A stretch of DNA of 64,000 bases from positions 62,001 through 126,000 of the forward strand of contig NZ_AUAM01000010.1 in the NCBI RefSeq assembly GCF_000428725.1, written 5' to 3'. Position numbers and translations under genes: made by a program. Origin of the DNA: Psychromonas aquimarina ATCC BAA-1526. Its GTDB lineage: Bacteria; Pseudomonadota; Gammaproteobacteria; Enterobacterales; Psychromonadaceae. Positions within the stretch are counted from its first letter, which is position 1, and every line of letters starts with the position of its first letter. The notes under the pieces were generated by a model. That model searched no databases. It was not told the origin of the DNA and saw nothing but the letters and a program-made list of their open reading frames with translations. Shown here in pieces: positions 47,336 to 56,561 of the stretch.

Positions 47336-47497
47336 ATACCAATCTGAATAAATAGCTGATCAGTTTTACTGGTTAAAACAGCTTATTTCTTCGTTGTAAA
47401 TTTCGTAAAGGGAACAACCATTTACATCAATTTACGCCTTGAACTAAGCAATTTCTCCTACGCAAAAATAGATCACATACTTAATCCGATTGGTATT
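47336..47497. repeat. About 160-bp inverted-repeat element
   Basis: Ends are ATACCAATCTGAATAAATA (left) and, reversed, ATACCAATCGGATTAAGTA (right), an imperfect terminal inverted repeat of about 25 bp. It fills the gap between two convergent genes, and its right end overlaps the stop codon of the ABC exporter. It resembles short repeats common in marine gammaproteobacteria. Confidence 0.72.
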
Positions 47498-49292
47498 ATT
47501 CCTCTGCGGAGCGAAACTGCAGTTCTACAAGGCGCGCATAAAGAGGATTTTTTGCCACAAGTTCCGCGTGGCTGCCGATTGCTTGAATCCTTCCTTGATG
47601 TATAACCACAATGCGTTTTGCCTTGAGTACAGTTGCTAAGCGATGGGCAATAATAATAGTAGTGCGATTGTGCATCAGTTTCTGCAGCGTTTCCTGTACC
47701 AGTTGTTCGCTCTCAGCATCCAGCGCGTTCGTCGCTTCATCTAACAGTAATATTGGCGGATTTTTCAAAACGGCACGCGCTATAGCAATGCGCTGTTTCT
47801 GTCCTCCGGATAAACGCGTCCCTTTTTCTCCAAGAAATGTATCATAGCCCTCTGGTAAGCGCTCGATAAATTCATCGGCGAAAGCGGCCTGTGCTGCAGA
47901 CTTAACGTCATCATCACTTGCATCCGGTCGACCATAGCGAATGTTTTCCAGCGCACTGGCGGCAAAGACAATGGTTTCCTGCGGGACAATACCAATAACA
48001 GCACGCACGGCTTGCGGATCCGCTTTAGTTATATCAACCCCGTTGATGTATACAGCTCCTGCATTCGGGTCATAAAAACGTAATAACAGTTGGAAAGTCG
48101 TTGTTTTACCCGCCCCCGATGGTCCTACAAATGCGATAGTTTCTCCTGGAGTGATGTTCAGGTTAAAATTATCTATCGCAGGCGTATCCGGACGCGAGGG
48201 GTATTTGAAATTGACCTCACTAAATACAATACGGCCTCCTCCCTGCGAGGATAAAGATATCGGATTTGCCGGTGCACGAATAAATGGTCGTGCATCGAGT
48301 AATTCGAACAGCCGTTCCATCGCACCTGCCGCGCGTTGAACTTCTCCCCACATTTCGCTGAGCATTGCACCTGAACTTGCAAGCAGAACCGTGAATAAAA
48401 CAAACTGAGCGAGCTCCCCCGGCAGCATGTTTCCAGCCAGTACCTCCCGCGTTCCAACCCAAAGTACCAGCGTCACAGCGCCAAAGAGCAGAAACATGGA
48501 CCCTAAAGACATCACAAAGCGTCCCCTGATCCGCTGCAGGCCCGCTATAAATGCGGCTTCCACTGCTTCTGCAAAACGTCTGCTTTGTAAAGACTCAAGG
48601 GTGAATGCCTGCACTGTCTCAATAGCATTCAGTGTTTCATTAGCCATGCCGCTGGAGTCCGCAATTTTGTCCTGAGCCGCGCGGGACAGTCTGCGTACTT
48701 TGCGGGCAATCCACAATATTGGCCCGATTACGGCAGGAACAAGTAATAGAATCATCAGTGTTAAAGAGGGGCTGGTATACATAATGCCGGCAAGAGAAAC
48801 AATCAACATAACAGATGAACGCAGTACGATTGATATTCCGACCCCGGATATAGACTGTACCAGCGTTGTATCAGTAGTCAGTCGAGATAGAACTTCCCCT
48901 GTCTGGGTCACTTCAAAAAAAGCAGGATCCTGTCTGATGACATGTGAATATACTTTTTTACGGATATCTGCAGCAATTCGCTCACCCAGCCAGGTTATCA
49001 GGTAAAAACGGCTAGCTGACAATAAACTGATCAGCAGAAGAACACCTAAAACAAGCTTAAAATAAAAATTAATTTTGTCTGGATCACCACTGCTGATACC
49101 GCTATCAATAAGGTATCTGGCTGCAATCGGCAGACAGCTCGTTGCCGCAGACGCCATCAATAATACTATGACTGCAGTAATCAGCGTGCCCTTATAGGGG
49201 CTCATAAATGGAACAAGAGCACGTAAAGGTTTAAGAGAGGCTCCTTTAGCGCGCAATTCGTTCTGGTCGTTGGTTCGCATATCATTTTTCAA
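47496..49292 (-). CDS. ABC exporter, fused membrane and ATPase domains (MsbA-like)
   Basis: A 598-residue half-transporter: six-helix membrane domain (residues 30-330) followed by an ATPase with Walker A FVGPSGAGKTTTFQ, signature LSGGQKQRIAIARAV, Walker B PPILLLDEATNALD and H-loop IIAHRLATV. It would work as a homodimer exporting a lipid, drug or peptide. No accessory gene is adjacent. It is not in the TOMM island and is 13 kb from it; I see no basis to link it. A second ATG four codons in is also possible. Confidence 0.92.
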   Translation of the reverse strand: MKNDMRTNDQNELRAKGASLKPLRALVPFMSPYKGTLITAVIVLLMASAATSCLPIAARYLIDSGISSGDPDKINFYFKLVLGVLLLISLLSASRFYLITWLGERIAADIRKKVYSHVIRQDPAFFEVTQTGEVLSRLTTDTTLVQSISGVGISIVLRSSVMLIVSLAGIMYTSPSLTLMILLLVPAVIGPILWIARKVRRLSRAAQDKIADSSGMANETLNAIETVQAFTLESLQSRRFAEAVEAAFIAGLQRIRGRFVMSLGSMFLLFGAVTLVLWVGTREVLAGNMLPGELAQFVLFTVLLASSGAMLSEMWGEVQRAAGAMERLFELLDARPFIRAPANPISLSSQGGGRIVFSEVNFKYPSRPDTPAIDNFNLNITPGETIAFVGPSGAGKTTTFQLLLRFYDPNAGAVYINGVDITKADPQAVRAVIGIVPQETIVFAASALENIRYGRPDASDDDVKSAAQAAFADEFIERLPEGYDTFLGEKGTRLSGGQKQRIAIARAVLKNPPILLLDEATNALDAESEQLVQETLQKLMHNRTTIIIAHRLATVLKAKRIVVIHQGRIQAIGSHAELVAKNPLYARLVELQFRSAEE

Positions 49293-49496
49293 TGCTGTTT
49301 CCGTCTGTTATTAATCTCAATACTCTTTTAGTTTAATGCTTGAATCATTAATATCATTATTGCTAACAACAGCTTATGATCAGAATAAGCATGCTTTTTA
49401 ATTTACGCAAGAAAACACAAAAACAGCCCTCCCCTTGTCCAGTCTAGACATGAACCATTTAGACTATTCTTTAGTTAAATAGAAAGGAGAAATATT

Positions 49497-50087
49497 GTGA
49501 AATGTAAACCACTATTGTTTATCTTAACCAGCCTGCTGCTCTCTGTTTCTAATGCGGCGGCAGATAAAGCCGTACTAGCTGGAGGATGTTTCTGGTGTAT
49601 GGAGTCCGACTTTGAAAAGCTTGAGGGGGTGAGTGATGTCATCTCCGGGTTTACTGGTGGAACGTTAGAAGATCCAAGCTATTACGGCAGTCATAAAGGT
49701 CACTATGAAGCCGTTGAGATCACCTATGATGCGGCAAAAATTAGTTATAAAGAGCTGCTGGACCATTACTGGATTAACATTGATCCATTTGATGATAAAG
49801 GACAGTTTTGTGATAAAGGCTCAAGTTATTTAAGTGCAGTCTTTGTCGCAGGCCAAACTGAAAAGAAAATAGCGGAACAATCTAAAAGAGAAATAGCCGA
49901 GCAGTTCCCTGATCAAAAAGTTGTTACGCCAATTTTAGAAGCGACTGTCTTTTATCCTATTAAAGGTGACGAAAGTTACCATCAGAATTATTATATAAAC
50001 AACCCCGTTCGCTATAAATTCTATCGCTGGAACTGCGGCCGTGACAAACGACTCAAAGAAATTTGGGGAGATAAGGCGACACATTAA
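49497..50087 (+). CDS. msrA: Exported peptide methionine sulfoxide reductase MsrA
   Basis: Reduces methionine S-sulfoxide in proteins. The 196-residue protein starts at GTG 49497 (AGGAG nearby) with a signal peptide (LLFILTSLLLSVSNAAA), so the mature enzyme acts in the periplasm. The catalytic GCFWCMESDFEKLEGV motif and GHYEAVEITYD are present; YRWNCGRDK near the end holds a resolving cysteine. MsrA is usually cytoplasmic, so export suggests repair of envelope proteins. Confidence 0.93.
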   Translation: MKCKPLLFILTSLLLSVSNAAADKAVLAGGCFWCMESDFEKLEGVSDVISGFTGGTLEDPSYYGSHKGHYEAVEITYDAAKISYKELLDHYWINIDPFDDKGQFCDKGSSYLSAVFVAGQTEKKIAEQSKREIAEQFPDQKVVTPILEATVFYPIKGDESYHQNYYINNPVRYKFYRWNCGRDKRLKEIWGDKATH

Positions 50088-50348
50088 GATGCTTGTTATT
50101 TAACAAATCACTTCCAGATTCAAGTAATAAAAAGAAAATGCGCTGCTTCGATTGCTCCTTTTCTTTTTGCTGATTCATAAAACGCCCCGCCTAAGTGTTT
50201 TCTGAGCGCCATATATTATTTTTGGTCGAGCAAAGAAAACTCCCCTACCGTTGTAACAGTAAAACCTATGCGAGTCCCCCGGCTGAGCTGGGGGAATCCA
50301 TGTTTAATTAACGTATAGCGGCTTCATATAACTGCCGCTTAATGTTAT

Positions 50349-51746
50349 TTATGCGGCGGCTAGTTCACCCGCAGACGATGTTACAAATACTCGATCGTAT
50401 GCAGACATAGTGATGCCTTCTCTTGCGATATTGTAGGTCAATATTTTATCTTCTGTGGTTAGTGTTAACATTGCATTTTTACCAGCCCAGTCATCACACT
50501 TCCAGTCATACTGTAAACCGTTATTTACCGCCGCATTAAACTCTTCCATAACTGCAGAAGATGCCTTTATAGTGCGTGCCATAAAGTTATAGAAATTTTT
50601 CTTGTTGGTGTCGGTAAAGTCCCAGTTAATCCAACTGATTTCGTTGTCTTGACAATAGGCGTTATTGTTACCTCGCTGTGTATGGCTGAATAAGTCTGCA
50701 AATACGATGTGTGGTTCGCCTAGGCTATAAAGCAGTGTAGTCATCATACTACGTTTATCACGCTCTCTACGTGCCGTTGTCTGCTCTGGCGTATCACCCG
50801 GCTTATAACGCCCCCAGCTGGCGTTGTCTTCATTCTTACACCCGTCTTTGTTATCTTCTTTATTAGCAAGATTTTGTTTTTCATCATAGCTAACTAAATC
50901 TTGTAGAGTATAACCGTCGTGGTAGGTAACGTAGTTCACTGGGCGTTTGCTTTGCCAGTTATTGAATGTGTCCTGGCTGCCTGTAATATACTTAGCGAGG
51001 TTGCCTATGCTGTCTGTGCCTTTCCAGAACTCACGAACACATTGACGGTATCGATCAGAGCACTCCTGGAAACCCGCAGGGAATCTGCCCAGCTGATATG
51101 TTTCACAATCCCACGGTTCTGCAATAAGTACAGCTCCCTGTAATTTAGGATCATTCTTAATGGCGGTAAGCATCTTAGAGTTAGGATTGAACCCGCCTAA
51201 ACCGTCACGGCCTAATGCAGTAGCCAGGTCAAATCTAAACCCGTCCACACCGTAGTCACAATGCCACGTATGCATTGAGTGTATTACTTTATCGACACAG
51301 TGTTCTAGCTGTACAGTATCGCCGCAGCCGGAGTAGTTTCTATTCCAGTGCGGGTAATACTTGCGGACACTCTTCGCCACATGGTTATATACCACATCGA
51401 TAATAACTTTAATGCCGTTATCCTTTAGGGTTTTAACCATCTGTTTAAATTCGCTAACTGGATCCCCGTCTTGCGTCGCATAACGTATTGTAGGTGTTAT
51501 CCAGCATGACGGGTTATAACCCCAGTAGTTAGTTAAACCATTTTCGATAAGGTGTTCCTCTTCCTGGAACTCCATTACAGGCTGAAGCTGAAGTTTAGTT
51601 ATTCCTGTTTGTTTAAAGAACTCAATCATGTAATCATGACACAGACCTAAATAGGTACCGCGAAATTCTTTAGGGATATTGAAATTTAAGTAAGTAGCGC
51701 CTTTGACATGAATTTCAGTGGTTATATCACGTTGGTTAATATCCAT
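50349..51746 (-). CDS. GlgX-like glycoside hydrolase (GH13), lacking the N-terminal domain
   Basis: A 465-residue GH13 enzyme from ATG 51746 (MDINQRDITTEIHVKG). It aligns with the catalytic core of glycogen debranching enzyme GlgX (TNYWGYNPS, VVYNHVA). Catalytic residues are present: nucleophile in GFRFDLATA, acid/base in LIAEPWD and third Asp in YHDGYTL. The N-terminal CBM48-type domain of GlgX is absent, and the usual GDE-G-TQ motif reads FADLFSHTQ. No other glg genes are near. It probably debranches or hydrolyses alpha-glucans. An RstA-like box lies about 180 bp upstream. Confidence 0.82.
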   Translation of the reverse strand: MDINQRDITTEIHVKGATYLNFNIPKEFRGTYLGLCHDYMIEFFKQTGITKLQLQPVMEFQEEEHLIENGLTNYWGYNPSCWITPTIRYATQDGDPVSEFKQMVKTLKDNGIKVIIDVVYNHVAKSVRKYYPHWNRNYSGCGDTVQLEHCVDKVIHSMHTWHCDYGVDGFRFDLATALGRDGLGGFNPNSKMLTAIKNDPKLQGAVLIAEPWDCETYQLGRFPAGFQECSDRYRQCVREFWKGTDSIGNLAKYITGSQDTFNNWQSKRPVNYVTYHDGYTLQDLVSYDEKQNLANKEDNKDGCKNEDNASWGRYKPGDTPEQTTARRERDKRSMMTTLLYSLGEPHIVFADLFSHTQRGNNNAYCQDNEISWINWDFTDTNKKNFYNFMARTIKASSAVMEEFNAAVNNGLQYDWKCDDWAGKNAMLTLTTEDKILTYNIAREGITMSAYDRVFVTSSAGELAAA

Positions 51747-51923
51747 CTTTGTATTTCTCTTTATAAGTACGTTAGCAGACGTACGAGGTTCCCTCCAAGC
51801 TAGTCTTTTCGAATGTAAAAAAACAACCACCTTATCCCATTCCCGCACCTTCATTTACCTAATTGTTAACTTTGCTATCGTATCTCTTTTTTTGAAAAAA
51901 TCTGTTGGCCTTTTGTTTTAATT

Positions 51924-51939
51924 TGTAACAACCTGTAAC
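51924..51939 (-). promoter_or_regulatory. RstA-like box upstream of the GlgX-like gene
   Basis: TGTAACAACCTGTAAC: two TGTAAC with 10-bp period; the complement TACAGGTTGTTACA fits TACANNNNGTTACA including the G. Confidence 0.5.
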
Positions 51940-52105
51940 CATGGCGAATACAGGGCCGGCTAGTTAATTACCATGCCCAGAAAGAAAGTTCGCGGTTTTA
52001 TATGCAAGCTGCACAGGGAAAAAAGGGAGTTTAGAGGCTGAAAACGCGGCTGCTCTTAGACGCCTGCTGTGTGACTGGATAAACGTGATGAAAACAGCTG
52101 TCGAT

Positions 52106-52262
52106 TTAAACCTGCCGGCAAAGCGTAAAGCGGCTGCCGCCAGGAGAAGAAGTTGTAATAGAAACTGATCCATGATGTGAGTCAAGCAGCCGTTTGACGT
52201 TTGCCAAACCCAATCCGCGGCCTCCAGATTCCCGGCTTCGGCTGGAATCGAGGCACACAGGG
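52106..52262 (-). pseudogene. Fossil of a histidine-kinase C-terminus
   Basis: Minus strand reads LDSSRSRESGG, RGLGLANVKRLLDSHHGSVS and FTLCRQV to a stop, in one frame, closely like the end of the intact kinase (YGLGLAIVKRVLDEHHGSVS). About 50 codons remain, including the G2 box of the ATP lid. The 5' part is gone, replaced by the 3' end of the zinc-protein gene. Confidence 0.82.
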
Positions 52263-52302
52263 TTATTTACAGAGTCCTGTGCATGGCAGTTATCGTGTTA
52301 GA

Positions 52303-52926
52303 CTATTTAATTTGTAATTCACTTACAATAAATAGAATTTTACTCCAATACTCAGATGCAAATTTATACGGCGTGTACGGTAAACCCAGCACATTAAAAA
52401 ACGCCTTAGCATCACGCATTGTCACCGCAATTTTTCCCGTACCGCCGCAGGCATCACAGCCTACACTTATTTCGTCCCCCTGAGCCGCAGCACAGCGAGG
52501 GCAGTGATTATTTATTAGCGATTGTTCCTCAGCGTAGCGGTCTAACGCCAGCTCCTCAGCCGCAATTCGCTCAACCAGTGCTGCTTTTAAATACCAGCTG
52601 CCGTTCCCGCGCTGCTCAACAGTCTTTAAATCATGCTTCATTTTCATCAAATTTGCTTTACTTTTATTCGCTTCCGTCCCGAAGCGTTTATACAGTGATT
52701 TAATGTATTGTCGTTGTGTGACTAGCGGTTGATCCAGCAGAATAGAGGCAATAATAATGGTGACAATGGTTCTGATCCTTTCATTCTCAACCAGCACATC
52801 ACAGCAACGCAGATAAATCTCCTTATGCAGTATAAACTCCGCTTCATTATCACCAATATACTTGGATTTAACGATTAACAGTTCTATTTGCTCAACCGGC
52901 ATTGGCTGCAGTAGTATATGTTCCAT
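52303..52926 (-). CDS. Zinc-finger protein resembling phage antitermination Q
   Basis: A 207-residue protein with a DnaJ-like zinc ribbon near residues 140-165: CPRC then CDACGGTGK. The N-terminal part is helical and basic (RQYIKSLYKRFG). The layout recalls the lambdoid antitermination Q / phage regulatory family, but I cannot confirm it. It lies between the kinase gene and its duplicated 3' fossil, so it probably arrived with the rearrangement. An 11-bp inverted repeat stands upstream as a possible operator. Confidence 0.55.
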   Translation of the reverse strand: MEHILLQPMPVEQIELLIVKSKYIGDNEAEFILHKEIYLRCCDVLVENERIRTIVTIIIASILLDQPLVTQRQYIKSLYKRFGTEANKSKANLMKMKHDLKTVEQRGNGSWYLKAALVERIAAEELALDRYAEEQSLINNHCPRCAAAQGDEISVGCDACGGTGKIAVTMRDAKAFFNVLGLPYTPYKFASEYWSKILFIVSELQIK

Positions 52927-52957
52927 TTATACACTCATTTTAAAAATTGTTACAGTG

Positions 52958-52993
52958 TATAAAGTGGTCAATATTAATCAGCACCACTTTATA
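52958..52993. promoter_or_regulatory. Inverted repeat upstream of the zinc protein
   Basis: TATAAAGTGGT and ACCACTTTATA, 14 bases apart, about 35 bp before the start codon: possible operator. The rest of 52927-53375 holds the RstA-like box and no gene. Confidence 0.4.
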
Positions 52994-53198
52994 ATTATTT
53001 ATTGACCATACATAACCCGGTCATGACAATGAGCGGCAGCCGCTGGACGTTCTCAATTGACAATCCCCTTTAAGATAAGAATTAGTGGAACTGCAGTTAT
53101 TTGGGAATTTTAACAGCTAATAAAAATCACATATAAATCAAGTTACTACAACATTACCCTCCTGTATGAAGTAAATCTGTTGGCCTTTTGTTTTAATT

Positions 53199-53214
53199 TG
53201 TAACAATTTGTAAC
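53199..53214 (-). promoter_or_regulatory. RstA-like box downstream of the kinase gene
   Basis: TGTAACAATTTGTAAC, 10-bp period; complement TACAAATTGTTACA. Second copy of the box in the duplicated segment, about 270 bp upstream of the zinc-protein start. Confidence 0.45.
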
Positions 53215-53375
53215 AATAATGAATTGTAGCTGAGCAGTCGTTAATTACGATGCCAAAGAAACGGCAGAGGAAAAGTTAAGCAGAGAAGTTAAAGATCTAA
53301 CGGGATAAATCAAGACTTCATAACCGCCCGCGCAGTGTCTGTCTCGATGATCTCAGTCAAACCTTCATTAGTATT

Positions 53376-55127
53376 TTAAACCTGCCAGCGAATCGTGAAC
53401 CGGCAGCCGCCAAGAGGTGACGTTGTATTAGAAACAGAACCGTGATGTTCGTCAAGCACCCGTTTGACAATCGCCAGTCCCAGTCCGTAGCCTCCAGACT
53501 CACGGCTTCGGCTGGAATCGACGCGCGCAAAAGGTTCGAAAACCCGTTCCCGATCAGCATCCGGGATACCTGGACCATCATCATCAACATGGAGCAGGTA
53601 CTCCGTATCTCGTTGTTCTAAGGTCACAACAACCAGACCGTTTCCATACTTTGCCGCATTATGTACCAGATTACTCACCGCCCGCCGTAGATGCTTAGGT
53701 TCAAAATAACCTTGTGCGTTCGGCTCAACCAGAAAAACGTGCTGCAGCTGCGCTGAAACTTCTGCTGCGAGAGCCGCCAGAACATCCTCAAGCCAGGGGA
53801 CTATAGTCAGTGACTGCATCTGCAGATCCGAAACATTGCGGTCGAAACGGGCATAAGTCAGTAATTCACTAACCAGATCCTCCAGCTCATCAATGTCCTG
53901 CTGGACTCCAGTGACATAACGGTTCTCCCCTGTCCGGGGGGGTGAGGATTCCATCATTTCTACGCCGAATCGAAGCCGGGCGATGGGGGTACGGAGTTCA
54001 TGAGAAACCGCGTTAATCAGATCCTTCTGCAAAGCAATCCCCTTAAGAGTAAAGCTGATAACCCAAATGGCCACAATAAAACCGAAAATCACTAAAATCG
54101 ATGAGACGATAATCATTAAGGTGGTTCTTTCCTCGAAAATCTCATTAGTGGCCTTGGTTAAGCCGTTTTGTATAGTGAGGACATCGCTCTCATAAGCGCC
54201 GGTTACAATAATCCAGCCCCACTCAGGGAATATTTTTCGGGCATAATTTATTTTATTTTCAAACTTTTGGGTCGCCGGGTTTTCATAAACAGTTTTAACA
54301 AAGGCTTCAGGCTTATTTCTTATACCGGCTGCAATAATTGCAGTAGTAGAGCCAATTGTGCCTACAATTTCACTCTTCGGGTGGGCAAGAATAGTCCCCT
54401 CTTTATCTTGTATCCAGAAATAGCCGTTTTTCCCATATTTGGCAATGCTTATGGCGTGTAATGCAGCCGCAATATTATTCTGTTTAAGGGTGCTAAGGTA
54501 TTCGCCTGATGCAATAACCAGATTTAACGGTTTAAAGTAAAACGAGGCGGTTATCTTGTCTTCTATTTTTTTGGTAGTCGGGTTTAAAAATGAATATTGA
54601 CTAAAACCAATACTATTGTTTCTGGCAGCCTCGACAACCGTCTGTACAAAATAGTTACCATCAGCATCTTTTTTCTCGTAACCGTTTACACCAACCCAGC
54701 TTAAGTTACTGCCGTACGCTTTACTGATCCACGTATCGGGATCATAAGCAAAAAAATATCGGCCGTTATTCCAACGATGTTGATTAAGAAAAACATAGAT
54801 GCTCTCTGCCGCGTCACTCTCTGAATCACTCTGTTCATAAATTCTTTCAATGGTGCGTTTAAAAGCCGTCATCTCAACAGACAACTCCTTTTTGATATTT
54901 TCTAACTTTGACTGCTCATAATAATCGGATATAGAGCGGGTTACTGTATCTACCTGCCCCTTTAGACCGTCATTGAGCAGTGCCGTCACTTTGCTTTCAA
55001 CATTGTTTTGTTCGGCTGCAAGTACCGCGCTTTGTGTATTTATCAGCGAGGAAATAAAAACAACACCTATTAATAAAAGAGGCACGCACAAGGCAACGAT
55101 AAGCTTCGTTTTTATCGAAAATTTCAT
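53376..55127 (-). CDS. Sensor histidine kinase with Cache sensor, RstB-like kinase core
   Basis: A 583-residue membrane kinase. A signal-anchor helix (residues 7-27) is followed by a periplasmic double Cache-type region (YFFAYDPDTW, YGKNGYFWIQDKEGTILAHP) of the sort that binds small carboxylates, then a second helix (residues 335-357). The kinase core has the H box SHELRTPIARLRFG, N box NLVHNAAKYG, G1 DDGPGIPDADR and G2 GYGLGLAIV, close to RstB. There is no HAMP domain. The cognate OmpR-type regulator lies upstream, separated by remnants of an RstB-like sensor, so the sensor has been swapped. Signal unknown. Confidence 0.9.
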   Translation of the reverse strand: MKFSIKTKLIVALCVPLLLIGVVFISSLINTQSAVLAAEQNNVESKVTALLNDGLKGQVDTVTRSISDYYEQSKLENIKKELSVEMTAFKRTIERIYEQSDSESDAAESIYVFLNQHRWNNGRYFFAYDPDTWISKAYGSNLSWVGVNGYEKKDADGNYFVQTVVEAARNNSIGFSQYSFLNPTTKKIEDKITASFYFKPLNLVIASGEYLSTLKQNNIAAALHAISIAKYGKNGYFWIQDKEGTILAHPKSEIVGTIGSTTAIIAAGIRNKPEAFVKTVYENPATQKFENKINYARKIFPEWGWIIVTGAYESDVLTIQNGLTKATNEIFEERTTLMIIVSSILVIFGFIVAIWVISFTLKGIALQKDLINAVSHELRTPIARLRFGVEMMESSPPRTGENRYVTGVQQDIDELEDLVSELLTYARFDRNVSDLQMQSLTIVPWLEDVLAALAAEVSAQLQHVFLVEPNAQGYFEPKHLRRAVSNLVHNAAKYGNGLVVVTLEQRDTEYLLHVDDDGPGIPDADRERVFEPFARVDSSRSRESGGYGLGLAIVKRVLDEHHGSVSNTTSPLGGCRFTIRWQV

Positions 55128-55169
55128 TGATTTAACCTTTTAATTTTAATAAATTGATCACGTTAGTGG

Positions 55170-55424
55170 TTAAGAACTGTTAAATTTTAACTGCATCATT
55201 AGCCCCGCCCCATCCGTCAGCGCAATGTCGCCAGCTGGAAAATGACTCTTACTGCTCAGCACCAAAACCTGCTGAAGACCGAATTCGGGACGCAGTTCCT
55301 GCAGGCGGCTCTGCCAGTCATCCTGCAGCAGCCGAGTCAGCTCTCGATAATACTGCTTGTACAGCGGTTTGATGAAAGTGGAGGTAAATTTATCGAGGAT
55401 GGGAATTACGATGAAAATTGCTTT
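55170..55424 (-). pseudogene. Remnant of an RstB-type periplasmic sensor
   Basis: In the 307-bp gap between regulator and kinase one minus-strand frame is open for 83 codons: KPLYKQYYRELTRLLQDD, WQSRLQELRPEFGLQQVLVL and FPAGDIALTDGAG. The pattern of a short helix then W-xx-RL-xx-L-xx-FG is typical of RstB sensor domains. There is no start codon and a TAA precedes it, so it is a fossil of the sensor formerly joined to the kinase core. Confidence 0.65.
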
Positions 55425-55434
55425 TTATATCGTT

Positions 55435-56178
55435 TTACCAGGCGTCCTTTACGAATACATATCCCTGCCCCCAGAGCGTTTTGATCCGCTTAGGCACCGA
55501 GGGATCGATTTCGAGTTTTTTACGCAGTCGAGAGACGGCAATGTCGACAGAGCGATCCAGGCCGTCGTAGTCAATACCTCGAATAGCAGAAAATATCTGC
55601 TCTCGCTCAAGTACCCTGCCGGCATTCGCCGCCAGATAACAAAGCAGCTTAAATTCAGTGGTCGTCAGTTCAATCTGCTCGTTATTCAGAAAAGCAGAAT
55701 GAGAAGAACTGCAGATTCTCAATCCGCCGAAATGAATATCCTGCTCGGTCTCAGGGAGGAATTTTGCGCTGCTCTTATTAGGGTTAGTATTATTTTCCAC
55801 TCGACGCAGTAAAGCTCGAATGCGCGCCAGCAATACCCGAGGCTCTATCGGTTTTTTTACGTAATCATCAGCCCCCAGTTCAAGACCGACAACCTGATCC
55901 ATATCATCCTCGCGAGCGGTAAGAATCAGAATAGGTCCCTGGTATTTAGATCTAACGGTCCGGCAGACTGTATGGCCGTCCATGCCGGGAAGCATCAGAT
56001 CCAGAATAAGCAGATCGGGTTTTTCTTTGAATAATCGTCCGGAAGCCGTGTCCCCCCGTCCTTCAATCAACACTTCAAACCCCTGCAGTTCCAGATAATC
56101 TCTGATCAACCCGGCAAGTCTTGGATCGTCTTCAACCAGAAGTATCCGCACTCTTCCTTCCATGGTACTCTTCCTCAT
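55435..56178 (-). CDS. OmpR-family response regulator, RstA-like
   Basis: A 247-residue regulator. The receiver has LLVEDDPRLAG, the phospho-acceptor Asp in LLILDLMLPGMDG, and the Lys in DDYVKKP; the winged-helix domain has ELTTTEFKLLCYLA, VLEREQI and SRLRKKLEIDP. It is closest to RstA by sequence and by its pairing with an RstB-like kinase core. RstA binds direct repeats of TACA/TTACA type with 10-bp spacing, several of which occur in this window. It starts the minus-strand unit. Confidence 0.9.
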   Translation of the reverse strand: MRKSTMEGRVRILLVEDDPRLAGLIRDYLELQGFEVLIEGRGDTASGRLFKEKPDLLILDLMLPGMDGHTVCRTVRSKYQGPILILTAREDDMDQVVGLELGADDYVKKPIEPRVLLARIRALLRRVENNTNPNKSSAKFLPETEQDIHFGGLRICSSSHSAFLNNEQIELTTTEFKLLCYLAANAGRVLEREQIFSAIRGIDYDGLDRSVDIAVSRLRKKLEIDPSVPKRIKTLWGQGYVFVKDAW

Positions 56179-56561
56179 CCCTGTAAAAAATATAATTGTA
56201 AGGCTATCCAGCTGCTATTACCTAGTCAATTTTTGCAAAAATTTCTCTCCTGTAAACACCTCTAAGCACTAGCTTCCAGTTAAATATTTTGCCGCAAACT
56301 CAGCAACCACCTGTTAAAGCAGGCGCTTGATTGAGTAATAAGTAGAACATTATTTGTATTACGCAGCATACTGTTTGACATAGTCAAATAGAGCTGCCGG
56401 CTGTTGAGATTAAAAACAATGAAGGTATAGCAAGTTTACTCAGGTAGTTAGGTAAAATAGTATATAAAAACAAATAGACTGAATGTTCGATATATACGCC
56501 GTACGCTCAAAACTTAACAAAGCGTACGGCAAACTCAGAAAAGTGATTAATTCTGACTAAA
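56179..56561. other. Intergenic region with a perfect inverted repeat
   Basis: GCCGTACGCT and AGCGTACGGC at 56498-56530 form a 10-bp stem downstream of the PEP-CTERM gene, probably its terminator although a T-run is missing. No gene in the rest. Confidence 0.5.

Larger units (their letters stand above)
51898..52262 (-). repeat. Degenerate duplicate of the sensor-kinase 3' end and its downstream DNA
   Basis: This stretch matches 53168-53530 with an offset of about 1270 bp: TCTGTTGGCCTTTTG, the RstA-like box and the kinase 3' end all recur in the same order. It includes the kinase fossil listed next. Confidence 0.85.

Noticed and set aside
47496..49292. ABC exporter as the export system of the TOMM island
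   Set aside because: It lies 13 kb away with many housekeeping genes between, no C39 peptidase domain and no shared regulatory site seen.
51898..52262. Duplicate region as an insertion sequence
   Set aside because: No transposase frame or terminal inverted repeats; it matches the local kinase gene instead.
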